64,000 bases of DNA from Levilactobacillus angrenensis (GTDB lineage Bacteria > Bacillota > Bacilli > Lactobacillales > Lactobacillaceae), in contig NZ_RHOB01000002.1 in assembly GCF_003946085.1 (NCBI RefSeq), forward strand, positions 124,001 to 188,000, written 5' to 3'. The notes below the pieces were generated by a model that searched no databases, was not told the origin of the DNA, and worked only from the letters and a program-made list of their open reading frames with translations. Shown here piece after piece: positions 26,539-34,131 of the stretch. Both the position numbers and the translations under genes were made by a program. Positions within the stretch are counted from its first letter, which is position 1, and each line of letters starts with the position of its first letter.

Positions 26539-27450
26539 CTAGTCATGTCGCCAATCGTTCTGATTGAAAAACAAATCTTCATTCTTCCCCCGTCGACACT
26601 CCGCCTGAATCGTGACGTGATTGATGCCATACTTATGACACAGCAGCGTCTCAATCTGCCGGTAGATTGGTTCGATCTCGCTGAGCGGCAAATTGTCCAT
26701 GTTCACATGAACTGAAAAGGCGATGTTATTTTCGTCAATCAGCCAAGCGTGAATGTGGTGTACGCCTTCGACCTTAGGCAATTGGCAGAGGTCGTGGGCA
26801 ATCGCTTCGTAATCCAACTTCGGCGATGCTTCCATCAAAATGCTAAACGTCTGCTTGATGATCGGCCAGGACTCATAGCTGATATAGCCGGCGACCAAAA
26901 TCGTAATGACCGGGTCGACCCAGCTGACTTGCCACACCGTAATCAAGATGGCTCCAATAATAACCCCGACTGAAGCCAGCGCGTCACTTAACAGATGCAA
27001 ATAAGTCGCGCGAATGTTCAGGTTGTGCTTGGCCCCATGATTTAATAGGACCGTTGAAAATAAATTCGCCAAGAAACTCACGACGGCCACGACCAACATC
27101 ACGTCGCCCTTCACCGGTTCTGGATTTAACAACCGCCGCACGGCTTCCACCGCCAAAATCAGTGAGATGATAATCAAGACGCCCGCGTTCAACAGAGCGG
27201 CTAAAATTTCCGCGCGCCGGTAGCCATAGGTATTGCTCCGGGTCTGGCGACGGCCACCAATGCGGTGCGCCACGTAACTCAGAACAATTGATAAGGCATC
27301 CCCCAGATTGTGGAAGGCGTCTGACAGTAATGACAGACTCCCGGATAACAGGCCACCCAACAATTCAAAAACTGTGATGACCACGTTCAAAACGGTTACC
27401 AGTAAAAACCGGCCCCCAGAGAGACTCTTCTCCAATTGTCTCGCCCCCAT
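26539..27450 (-). CDS. czcD: Cation diffusion facilitator (zinc/manganese efflux)
   Basis: Proton antiporter exporting divalent cations, 303 residues from MGARQLEKSL. Six membrane segments include the metal site FHNLGDALSIVLSYVAHRIGG in TM2 and HLLSDALASVGVII in TM5 (HxxxD motifs), then the cytoplasmic dimerisation domain ending in a histidine- and cysteine-containing tail (HVTIQAECRRGKNE). A TTG 57 bases upstream is possible but has a badly spaced ribosome site. CzcD/ZitB-type zinc export is the likely role. Confidence 0.9.
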   Translation of the reverse strand: MGARQLEKSLSGGRFLLVTVLNVVITVFELLGGLLSGSLSLLSDAFHNLGDALSIVLSYVAHRIGGRRQTRSNTYGYRRAEILAALLNAGVLIIISLILAVEAVRRLLNPEPVKGDVMLVVAVVSFLANLFSTVLLNHGAKHNLNIRATYLHLLSDALASVGVIIGAILITVWQVSWVDPVITILVAGYISYESWPIIKQTFSILMEASPKLDYEAIAHDLCQLPKVEGVHHIHAWLIDENNIAFSVHVNMDNLPLSEIEPIYRQIETLLCHKYGINHVTIQAECRRGKNEDLFFNQNDWRHD

Positions 27451-27548
27451 TGCTTTAACTTCTATTATCGCAGAACTTAGGGGGAATGAAAAGCCGGATT
27501 TCGGCAAACCTCATCGATTTCTTGGTGGCCGAACTTAGCCGCCCAGCA

Positions 27549-27595
27549 AAAAAGGGAATCAGCCTCGCTTGAAAGCGAAACCAATCCCCTTATAA
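27549..27595 (-). terminator. Terminator after the GNAT gene at 27683
   Basis: Minus strand AAGGGGAUUGGUUUCGCUU pairs with AAGCGAGGCUGAUUCCCUU and is followed by UUUUUUG; the fold is long with two G-U or mismatched positions. Confidence 0.75.
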
Positions 27596-27682
27596 TATAG
27601 TAGATTTAAAATAACCAGTAGCCAAAATCTAAGACCTGAGTTGGCCCCAGACTTGCTCTGACAGGCAGTACGATTGGTGACC

Positions 27683-28246
27683 CTACTTAATCGTTTGCGT
27701 TGCCGTCACATGCGCTGGCTTAGCGTTGACCGTCAACCGTTCGTACGCAAAATCTTTGGTCCCGGGCATGCCCGCAGCTGCCAAATCAATCTGACCAGTT
27801 TCCGTGAAACCGTTCTTCTTGATGACGTGTTGCATGGCCATGTTGTGAGGGTGTGTATCGATACGGATGCTTTCGATTGAAGCGGCGTGGTCGATTTGCG
27901 TAAATAGGCGTTGGAACAATTCGCCCGCCAAACCACGGCCGTGATGGTGACTCGACACAGCTACCCGATGAATCGCCAAGTATGGCGCTTGCTCAGTCAG
28001 CCACTGACCCTCAATCTGTTTATAGGTCGGATCCTCTCCGGGAATCAATGCAGCAGTTCCCAAAATTTCATTGTCTTCCTCGAGCACGACGGTCCATCCT
28101 TGGTGAATGTCGTCGACTAAGACAGCCGTGTTGGGGTACGCGCCTTGCCATTGATCAATGTCTTGGGCCGCGAGTAACTCTCGACCATCACGGATAATCG
28201 ATTCAATTTGAGGTAAGTCAGCCATAGTAGCTTGTCGTAACAGCAT
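27683..28246 (-). CDS. GNAT family N-acetyltransferase
   Basis: 187-residue acetyltransferase starting MLLRQATMADLPQIESII. The acetyl-CoA motif is AVSSHHHGRGLAGELFQRLF, followed by IRIDTHPHNMAMQHVIKKNGF, typical of the subgroup annotated as ribosomal-alanine-type or small-molecule acetylases. Substrate unknown. AAGGATG precedes ATG 28244-28246. Single-gene unit. Confidence 0.88.
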   Translation of the reverse strand: MLLRQATMADLPQIESIIRDGRELLAAQDIDQWQGAYPNTAVLVDDIHQGWTVVLEEDNEILGTAALIPGEDPTYKQIEGQWLTEQAPYLAIHRVAVSSHHHGRGLAGELFQRLFTQIDHAASIESIRIDTHPHNMAMQHVIKKNGFTETGQIDLAAAGMPGTKDFAYERLTVNAKPAHVTATQTIK

Positions 28247-29024
28247 GTGTTAACACCATCCTTCTTGTTTTTGGTTTAAAGCGATTTTGTAATCTTAACA
28301 CGTTCGCCAGAGATTACAACCAAAGAGACGCGAATTTCACAAATATTTTTTAGGATGAGTCATGAAAGCCCGTTACCGCGGCGTTTGCATTCACATTTTT
28401 CTGCCACATTCTCAAGTGTTTTTCATTTTTGTGCCGGTTGTTTTCACAACTAAACTTGCTAAGACTTGTCGTTCACGGCCTCCTAGTCAAAACGGACCGA
28501 CTACCGTTGTACGACCAGTTCAAGCAAAGTCGCGTTTCCCCTTGCCACATAGCCGAAACGTGCGCCAACAGGCAGCTGGTTCCGCTTAAACCTGATAACC
28601 AAACAATCCAAGTCCCCGGGATTATTCGGTTATCAGCCTTAATGCTCGCCGGCTAACTGCCTTTTGTCCCACTCTTTTTTAAAAAAAAGGCCACACAAAA
28701 ACCCACCCAAGAACTTTCTAAACTTGAGTGGGTCCCACGGGAACAGCAGACGGCGAGAGAAAAATCACAATTAATTTTCCAGAAAACACGTCGTTTTAGT
28801 TTCACGATCGCTTACGCTGACATATTGCCAACGTAGTCCATGCGCAAGATAAACGCGCTATTACTAATGGTTATTCGCCTGGTTTCACAACACGTCAACA
28901 ACATGATTGACCACCAATCCAGCCAGAAGATCGATTGGTATCGAAAGTTTTTTCTGCCGCCTACGAGAAATGTTCCCGTGACTTCAGATTACCATTGTTA
29001 CCAGCGATAAACAATCAAATCGCC
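28247..29024. other. 778-base intergenic region without a supported gene
   Basis: Open frames here are short, lack ribosome sites and match nothing I recognise. The GNAT promoter lies at the left edge. Around 28670-28690 is an A/T run flanked by the terminator listed separately. The piece 28740-29024 between that terminator and the MerR gene is an unusually long 3' region and could hold a small RNA, but I see no defined structure. Confidence 0.5.
28693..28732 (-). terminator. Terminator, minus strand
   Basis: Minus strand CCCACUCAAG (28722-28732) pairs with CUUGGGUGGG (28702-28711), one G-U pair, then UUUUUGUGUGG. It would end a transcript from the MerR gene 290 bases upstream. Confidence 0.65.
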
Positions 29025-29474
29025 CTAATTCTTGGCGTCAATCAGCTTAAAGTGCCAGTGGTCGTCAATTCTTTCTGCAATTAGGCTTTTACCCGGCTCC
29101 GGATCAAACGGCCCCAGGTCGATACTGGCCTGCTGACTATCCGGATCAATCGCCATATTGACGAAGCGGCCTTCAAAAAATGACCGCAACGTGTCGAAGT
29201 AATTGGACCGGCGTTGGGACTGTTTAGCCGCCCCCACCAAGGTGTAGCCGTCATCGAGGTACGTCTTGATCTGTTGGACCTTCAAGACCGTCTTATAGGA
29301 AAACTTCCGGTTCTTACCGTCATTTGACGCCTCGCTGTGAATGTACCCCTTGCTCTCCCAATACCGAATCTGACTTTGGGAAACACCCGTTGCCGCCGCT
29401 ACGTCGCCGATTCCCAGAATCAAATTTTCAATTGGCATTTTCTTTAATAAGTTCGATGCATCTTCGTCCATCAT
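29025..29474 (-). CDS. MerR family regulator with GlnR-like DNA-binding domain
   Basis: 149-residue regulator. The winged HTH at about residues 17-85 (GIGDVAAATGVSQSQIRYWE, then GYIHSEASNDGKNRKFSY) resembles GlnR/TnrA-type MerR proteins more than mercury or drug sensors. The C-terminal 60 residues are short, without metal-binding cysteines. It is divergent from the MFS efflux gene, and a TGTCA-N7-TGACA palindrome overlaps the MFS promoter. ATG 29472-29474 is behind AAGGTGG. Probable repressor of the efflux operon; ligand unknown. Confidence 0.87.
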   Translation of the reverse strand: MMDEDASNLLKKMPIENLILGIGDVAAATGVSQSQIRYWESKGYIHSEASNDGKNRKFSYKTVLKVQQIKTYLDDGYTLVGAAKQSQRRSNYFDTLRSFFEGRFVNMAIDPDSQQASIDLGPFDPEPGKSLIAERIDDHWHFKLIDAKN

Positions 29475-29609
29475 GGGTAACGCCCACCTTTCTGCCCCAT
29501 TTGTGGGCAAATCCCCGTATGCTATAAATGAAAGCGGTTGTGAAATTTCTGAGTTCTTCTATTATCATTGTATCCTTTTCTCTAACCAGTATAGATATTC
29601 TAAAAAGAA

Positions 29610-29649
29610 TGTCAAGCTAGTTGACAAGGAACTCAAATCTGCGTATAGT
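29610..29649 (+). promoter_or_regulatory. MFS promoter with TGTNA-N7-TNACA operator
   Basis: Promoter TTGACA (29621-29626), 17 bases, TATAGT (29644-29649). The -35 box is the right arm of TGTCAAGCTAGTTGACA (29610-29626), which fits the GlnR/TnrA site formula TGTNAN7TNACA. Its position on the -35 predicts repression. Confidence 0.7.
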
Positions 29650-29689
29650 AGTCACAGAATTAATTTTATGGATAAAGAGGGAATATACA

Positions 29690-31195
29690 TTGGGAACTGC
29701 AATTGATACCAATGGAAAGTCTTATAGCCGGACGCTACTAGTCGTCTTACTATTAGTTGGGACTTTCTGTACGGTGCTGAACCAAACCATTTTAAGTACT
29801 GCCTACCCAACCTTGATGAAGGCCTTTGACGTGTCGACCTCCACCGTTCAATGGTTGACGACTGGCTTCTTGTTAGTCAACGGGATCATGATCCCCATCA
29901 GTGCCTGGTTATTAACGACCATCAGCTCTAAGTGGCTGTATATTGGCGCTATGTCAACGTTCTTACTCGGAACCATCTTATGTTGGTCAGCCGTTAGCTT
30001 CCCGATGCTGTTGATCGGTCGGTTGATCCAAGCCGTGGGTGTCGGGGTCTCCATGCCATTACTGCAGACCTTGATGCTGACTATCTTCCCTGCCAACAAA
30101 CGGGGAACTGCCATGGGCCTTGCCGGTATCGTTATCGGACTGGCCCCAGCGATTGGCCCGACCTTGTCTGGGTGGGTCATTGATAACTGGACCTGGCGTG
30201 ACTTATTCGGCATGATTATTCCTATCGTGGCCATCGTCGTCATTGCCAGCTTCTGGATCATGCACAGCGTTTTGGAAACACACAAAGAACCGCTGGATCT
30301 CTTGTCCGTCGTGTTATCAACGATTGGATTTGGGAGCATGCTATACGGTTTCTCCTCCGTTGGTGACGACGGCTGGGGGAGCACAATCGTCCTGTCGACC
30401 TTAGCCATCGGGTTCATCTTCGTGGGCCTGTTCGTTTGGCGGCAATTGACGATGGAAAAGCCATTCTTGAACTTCCGGGTTTACAAATCCGCTGAATTTA
30501 CTGTTTCTGCCATCCTGAGTTCCGTGGTCAACATGGCCATGGTCGGGGTCGAAATGGTCATTTCCCTTTACCTCCAAATGGTTAAAGGGATGTCAGCCTT
30601 CCACTCTGGGTTAACGCTGTTAGCCGGCGCCCTGATGATGGGGATTATGAGTCCGATCACTGGTCGGGCCTTTGACCGCTTCGGTGCCAAGCGTTTAGCC
30701 ACGATGGGGATGTTCTTACTGACAGTCGGGACCTTACCATTCGTTTGGATTACCAAGGATACGTCAACGCTGTACATCGTCTTGCTGTATGCACTGCGGA
30801 TGTTTGGGATTGCCATGGTCATGATGCCAGCTACGACCGCTGGGATGAACGCCTTACCATTGAACATGATTTCTCATGGGACGGCCGTCAACAACACCCA
30901 GCGTCAAGTCGCCAGTTCCGTGGGGACGGCCATCTTGATCAGTGTCTTGACCAACATTACCAAGGGCCAAATGCCTGCCAAGCACGTCTTGAAGAGTGAC
31001 CCCCTGAGCTATGCCAACAACGCCATCAACGCCACTTTGTCTGGCTACCACGCCGCTTTCTGGATTGCCGTTGGCTTCTGTGTGGTCGCCTTAGTCATCG
31101 CCTTCTTCTTGAAGGGTAGCAACCACTCCATTCATTTAGCTGATAAGAGTGCCGCTGAAGAAAACAAGGCCGCTACTGAAGGAGGTGCCGCATAA
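29690..31195 (+). CDS. MFS multidrug efflux transporter (DHA2, EmrB/QacA type)
   Basis: 501-residue proton antiporter with 14 membrane segments. Motif A-like WLTTGFLLVNGIMIPISAWL, motif C GLAPAIGPTLSGWVID and the 14-TM DHA2 layout are clear. I chose TTG 29690-29692, eight bases after AAAGAGGG, which gives LGTAIDTNGKSYSRTLLVV. Its stop overlaps the start of the following DUF4811 gene by one base. The pair MFS plus DUF4811 is a recurrent lactobacillar arrangement (LmrB-like). Drugs exported are unknown. Confidence 0.9.
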   Translation: MGTAIDTNGKSYSRTLLVVLLLVGTFCTVLNQTILSTAYPTLMKAFDVSTSTVQWLTTGFLLVNGIMIPISAWLLTTISSKWLYIGAMSTFLLGTILCWSAVSFPMLLIGRLIQAVGVGVSMPLLQTLMLTIFPANKRGTAMGLAGIVIGLAPAIGPTLSGWVIDNWTWRDLFGMIIPIVAIVVIASFWIMHSVLETHKEPLDLLSVVLSTIGFGSMLYGFSSVGDDGWGSTIVLSTLAIGFIFVGLFVWRQLTMEKPFLNFRVYKSAEFTVSAILSSVVNMAMVGVEMVISLYLQMVKGMSAFHSGLTLLAGALMMGIMSPITGRAFDRFGAKRLATMGMFLLTVGTLPFVWITKDTSTLYIVLLYALRMFGIAMVMMPATTAGMNALPLNMISHGTAVNNTQRQVASSVGTAILISVLTNITKGQMPAKHVLKSDPLSYANNAINATLSGYHAAFWIAVGFCVVALVIAFFLKGSNHSIHLADKSAAEENKAATEGGAA

Positions 31196-31917
31196 TGATC
31201 GTCTTTACTCTGATTATCTTTGCTGTCCTGTCCTTTGTTTGCAACGTCTACATTTCAAACCGGCGTCTCAGCAACGTTTTGACCGCCATTTCCGTGATTG
31301 GCCTGCTGACCAGTATCTTCTTCATGGTAAAAAATGACCATGACCACTACGGCCTGCACGAAGTCACGCAAACGTCGACGCAAAAAATCTACTCGGCTTC
31401 CCCTTCCAAGCAGTTGCCCATGATGATCTACCAATCTATTGGGACGGCTGATAAGCACCAGGTCTACGTTTACAAGACCAGTGCCAACGCCAAGAAGACC
31501 CAACACACCCGCGCCAAGGTCACGACGAAAAATATCGTCAAGCGGACCACGGGGGCTAACCGAATCGTGACCAAGAAGGTTTACCGTGAATATAAGAACG
31601 GTACCTACAAGTTCTGGTTCGGCCTGTCCGGTAACGGTCACAAGTACGTGAAGGAAACCAATACCATTTACATCAACAAGAACTGGACCGTCTTAAGCAC
31701 GGCCCAAGCCAAGAAGCTCCAGGCATTAAGCAAGTCCAAGAGCTTCCAGGCCAAGCAAAAGGCCGCCGCTACGGCTTACGTCAAGAAGGCCGTTATGGCT
31801 GCCATGACCAAGAACCCTAGCATGTCTGCGGCACAACAAAAACAAGTCACTAAGCAGGCCGCTGCGGCTTACCAAGCCCAAGCAATGAAACAATTGATTG
31901 CTCAGGTCAAGAAGTAA
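31195..31917 (+). CDS. DUF4811 membrane-anchored protein
   Basis: 240 residues: two N-terminal membrane segments (FTLIIFAVLSFVCNVYI and LTAISVIGLLTSIFFMV) then a lysine- and alanine-rich extracellular or surface domain with KTTGANRIVTKK-type patches, ending in an alanine-rich helical tail. Start ATG overlaps the MFS stop (TAATG), so translation is coupled and the protein likely assists the transporter. Function not established. Confidence 0.85.
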   Translation: MIVFTLIIFAVLSFVCNVYISNRRLSNVLTAISVIGLLTSIFFMVKNDHDHYGLHEVTQTSTQKIYSASPSKQLPMMIYQSIGTADKHQVYVYKTSANAKKTQHTRAKVTTKNIVKRTTGANRIVTKKVYREYKNGTYKFWFGLSGNGHKYVKETNTIYINKNWTVLSTAQAKKLQALSKSKSFQAKQKAAATAYVKKAVMAAMTKNPSMSAAQQKQVTKQAAAAYQAQAMKQLIAQVKK

Positions 31918-31934
31918 CCGCTCGTCTCGCTGAA

Positions 31935-31978
31935 AAGGCCCTAGTCACTACCTGATGGTGGTGGCTGGGGCCTTTTTT
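31935..31978 (+). terminator. Terminator of the MFS-DUF4811 operon
   Basis: AAGGCCCTAGTCACTACC pairs with GGTGGCTGGGGCCTT, followed by TTTTTTC. Confidence 0.85.
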
Positions 31979-31989
31979 CTGTTGGGTTG

Positions 31990-32060
31990 GGGACTGGCTG
32001 ACGGAACTGGCCGCAAAATATGAGTTCTCGGCTACACTAGCAACTACCAGCAACCGAACA
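31990..32060 (+). repeat. Remnant G of the dispersed element
   Basis: GGAACTGGCCGC, seen at the left edge of the A/B core, is here followed at once by ATGAGTTCTCGGCTAC, which matches the right edge of the core (ACTCTCGGCTAC). The core itself is deleted. Like C it sits between two convergent terminators. The rest of 31979-32177 shows no gene. Confidence 0.5.
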
Positions 32061-32177
32061 ACACCCTGCCCACCATTGAAAACAATGACAAGACCCGATG
32101 GCGGACACCCGCCTATCTCAACCGTGAGTAGGAGAAGATCTAGACACCAATGACGCAACAGTCCGCAAAAAAGTACA

Positions 32178-32216
32178 GAAAAAAAGCAGCTCACGGCCGA
32201 AAACCGTGGAGCTGCT
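32178..32216 (-). terminator. Terminator of the small MerR-like gene
   Basis: Minus strand AGCAGCUCCACGG pairs with CCGUGAGCUGCU, loop UUUUCGG, then UUUUUUC. Confidence 0.85.
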
Positions 32217-32248
32217 GAGTGGGTCATTTTACCGATTCATTACCTTAA

Positions 32249-32488
32249 CTAGTTCACCTGGGTTAGTTGCGTTTGGCCTTTACGGCAGCGTGGTAACAAC
32301 CCGGACAAGTCGTCTAAAGACGTCCCGTTATCCTGAAAACATTGAATCATGTCGATCCAGTACAAATCTGAATCATCGAATTCCGTTGCGGAGTGGTCCT
32401 TCCCTAATAGTCCATTCTTAACGTAATCCTCAATGCGGCTGGCATCAACGTGTGCTGATGCTGCCAGTTCAGTTAAGTTCATCTTCAT
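32249..32488 (-). CDS. Small MerR-like helix-turn-helix protein
   Basis: 79 residues from MKMNLTELAASAHVDASRIE. It matches only the DNA-binding half of a MerR protein: HTH at about 3-25, then FDDSDLYWIDMIQCFQDNGTSLDDLSGLL, equivalent to the second recognition helix. There is no effector domain. Start at 32486-32488 because GTGAGGG is correctly placed; an ATG 21 bases upstream has no ribosome site. It could bind DNA alone or act as a partner of a larger regulator. Transcribed alone, divergent from azlC. Confidence 0.75.
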   Translation of the reverse strand: MKMNLTELAASAHVDASRIEDYVKNGLLGKDHSATEFDDSDLYWIDMIQCFQDNGTSLDDLSGLLPRCRKGQTQLTQVN

Positions 32489-32676
32489 CGCCCGTACCCT
32501 CACTTTCATTCGTTATCAATGAGAGTATCATACAACCACCTTTACCGAAATGCAACCTTTTCCGACCATAAAATTTCGGTGACTTTTTTGCAAATAAATT
32601 ACGGGTTTACGTGACCATAAGTTAGCGCTAAACTGGAGATTAAAATCACATTAGAATCCAGAAAGGAAGTTTGTCC

Positions 32677-33381
32677 ATGGGGCCTTCTCTAACCTTTAGG
32701 ACCGGCGTTCGTGACGTCTTACCCACCGTCTTCGGTTACATCGGTGTTGGCTTAGCCTTCGGCATCGTTGCCCACACCAGTCACCTGAGTTTATTGGTCG
32801 TCGCCGGTCTATCTTTTATCGTTTACGCCGGTTCCGCCCAATTTATCATTACCAGTATGTTGCTCTTACATGACCCGCTTTCGGCCATTTTTATTTCGAC
32901 TTTTCTAGTCAATTCGCGGATGATTCTGATGAGTACCAGTTTGGCGCAGTATTTCAAACACGAATCCCTACTACGTAACCTGCTGATTGGCACGTTGGTG
33001 ACCGACGAGACCTTTGCCTTAGCCATGAACAAGCAAAACAAGACCCACGGCCGCCTGAGCTTTGCCTGGCAATCCGCCGCTAACTTGGTCGCTTACCTGG
33101 TCTGGGGCGTGGCCACGGTGGTAGGTGCCATGCTGGGGGGCTTGATTGCCGACCCCACCCGCTTTGGCTTTGATTTTGCGCTGACCGCCATGTTCATCGG
33201 GCTGGTCTACCTTCAACTGATTAGCGACAAACACCTGGGGATGTCGCTACAGCTCACGGTCATGCTATTTGTCGCCCTGGCCTATTACTTGTTGATTGCC
33301 GTCATGAGCCAAAATTTTGCCCTGATGGTCGCAACGGTCGCCGGCTGTCTATTTGGAATGGAGCTGAAAAAATGTCGATAA
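32677..33381 (+). CDS. azlC: Branched-chain amino acid exporter, large subunit AzlC
   Basis: Membrane protein of 234 residues with the AzlC signature VLPTVFGYIGVGLAFGIVAH and GLSFIVYAGSAQFIITSMLL, plus the family motif NSRMILMSTSL. Together with AzlD it exports branched-chain amino acids or related compounds. ATG 32677 is seven bases after AAAGGAAG; a TTG at 32671 is too close to it. The next gene, azlD, overlaps by ten bases. Confidence 0.93.
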   Translation: MGPSLTFRTGVRDVLPTVFGYIGVGLAFGIVAHTSHLSLLVVAGLSFIVYAGSAQFIITSMLLLHDPLSAIFISTFLVNSRMILMSTSLAQYFKHESLLRNLLIGTLVTDETFALAMNKQNKTHGRLSFAWQSAANLVAYLVWGVATVVGAMLGGLIADPTRFGFDFALTAMFIGLVYLQLISDKHLGMSLQLTVMLFVALAYYLLIAVMSQNFALMVATVAGCLFGMELKKCR

Positions 33382-33707
33382 GTCTTACTGAACTTTGGGT
33401 CATCCTTGGTTGTGGGGCCATCACCGTGCTGTCGCGGGTATTGCCCTTTGCCTTTGTCAAATCCCTCAACATGCCCGCTTGGCTGATCAGTTTCCTGTCA
33501 TTCGTTCCAATCACCATCATGACTGCCCTGTGCTGTGAGAGCCTCTTCGTCGCCCACGCCGGTCACTTGGCCACGCTGAACGTTGCCAACTGTCTGGCGG
33601 CGATTCCAGCGACGCTAGCGGGTATCTTGACCAAGAGCCTGCTGATGGTGGTCGTCGTGGGCATCATGGCCATGGCCGTTCTTCGCTACTTCGCCATTGG
33701 CGGCTGA
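33372..33707 (+). CDS. azlD: Branched-chain amino acid exporter, small subunit AzlD
   Basis: 111-residue AzlD-type partner with three to four membrane segments; conserved GCGAITVLSRVLPFAF and the proline-rich loop before TM2. The start is inside azlC, so translation is coupled. The downstream terminator lies 350 bases away with element D in between, so the element should be on the same transcript. Confidence 0.92.
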   Translation: MSISLTELWVILGCGAITVLSRVLPFAFVKSLNMPAWLISFLSFVPITIMTALCCESLFVAHAGHLATLNVANCLAAIPATLAGILTKSLLMVVVVGIMAMAVLRYFAIGG

Positions 33708-33732
33708 CCTGGTTATTGGCAACTTCAGTTCT

Positions 33733-33930
33733 TGTTGGCCGCCTTACCGTTCGTCAACTATGAGGCTGGAGCGCGGTGGGCGACCGGGGCGAGCCAAAAA
33801 GCGGTCTCGCCACCTCGCTTTGAGCCGAAAATCACGTCTCAAAGACGCCAGTTGTCTAACCGGCATGAAACCTGCCGCTAAGACAACTCCCACGGCTGAG
33901 CTCATAGTTGACGAACTCTCGGCTACGGTG
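33733..33930 (+). repeat. Dispersed structured element copy D (core only)
   Basis: Core-only copy with a perfect 16-base outer helix: GTTCGTCAACTATGAG (33749-33764) with CTCATAGTTGACGAAC (33901-33916). Inside are hairpins GGCGAG/CTCGCC (33788-33793 with 33806-33811), CTTTGAG/CTCAAAG (33818-33824 with 33838-33844) and AGTTGTCTAACCGGC with GCCGCTAAGACAACT (33850-33864 with 33874-33888). Against copy A the outer helix has three base changes per arm, all compensated. Confidence 0.88.
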
Positions 33931-34059
33931 GGGATGTCATTAATCACCGGTGTCGTCTGTCACTCCGCCAACAATCTCGTAACACTAGATAAGAGATAAC
34001 CGACTGCTGCTAATGAATTTGCCAATAGTTTTTTACAACAAAATCACTAAACCACAATG

Positions 34060-34098
34060 CCAGCCATCCAGATTTTTCTGAATGACTGGTATTTTTTA
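34060..34098 (+). terminator. Terminator after azlCD and element D
   Basis: CCAGCCATCCAG and CTGAATGACTGG pair around ATTTTT and are followed by TATTTTTTA. The hairpin may also serve uraA on the other strand, where the T-run is poorer. Confidence 0.75.
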
Positions 34099-34131
34099 TA
34101 GGCCACTGATAACGATTTTTAAGCGCTCAGC

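Noticed and set aside
28695-28732. CRISPR-like or element-like repeat
   Set aside because: It is a single hairpin followed by a U-run, better explained as a terminator.
30568-30867. Open frames antisense to the MFS gene
   Set aside because: Shadow frames of a membrane protein gene.
33744-33947. Minus-strand frame across element D as a small protein
   Set aside because: The other copies break this frame and the region shows helix conservation instead.
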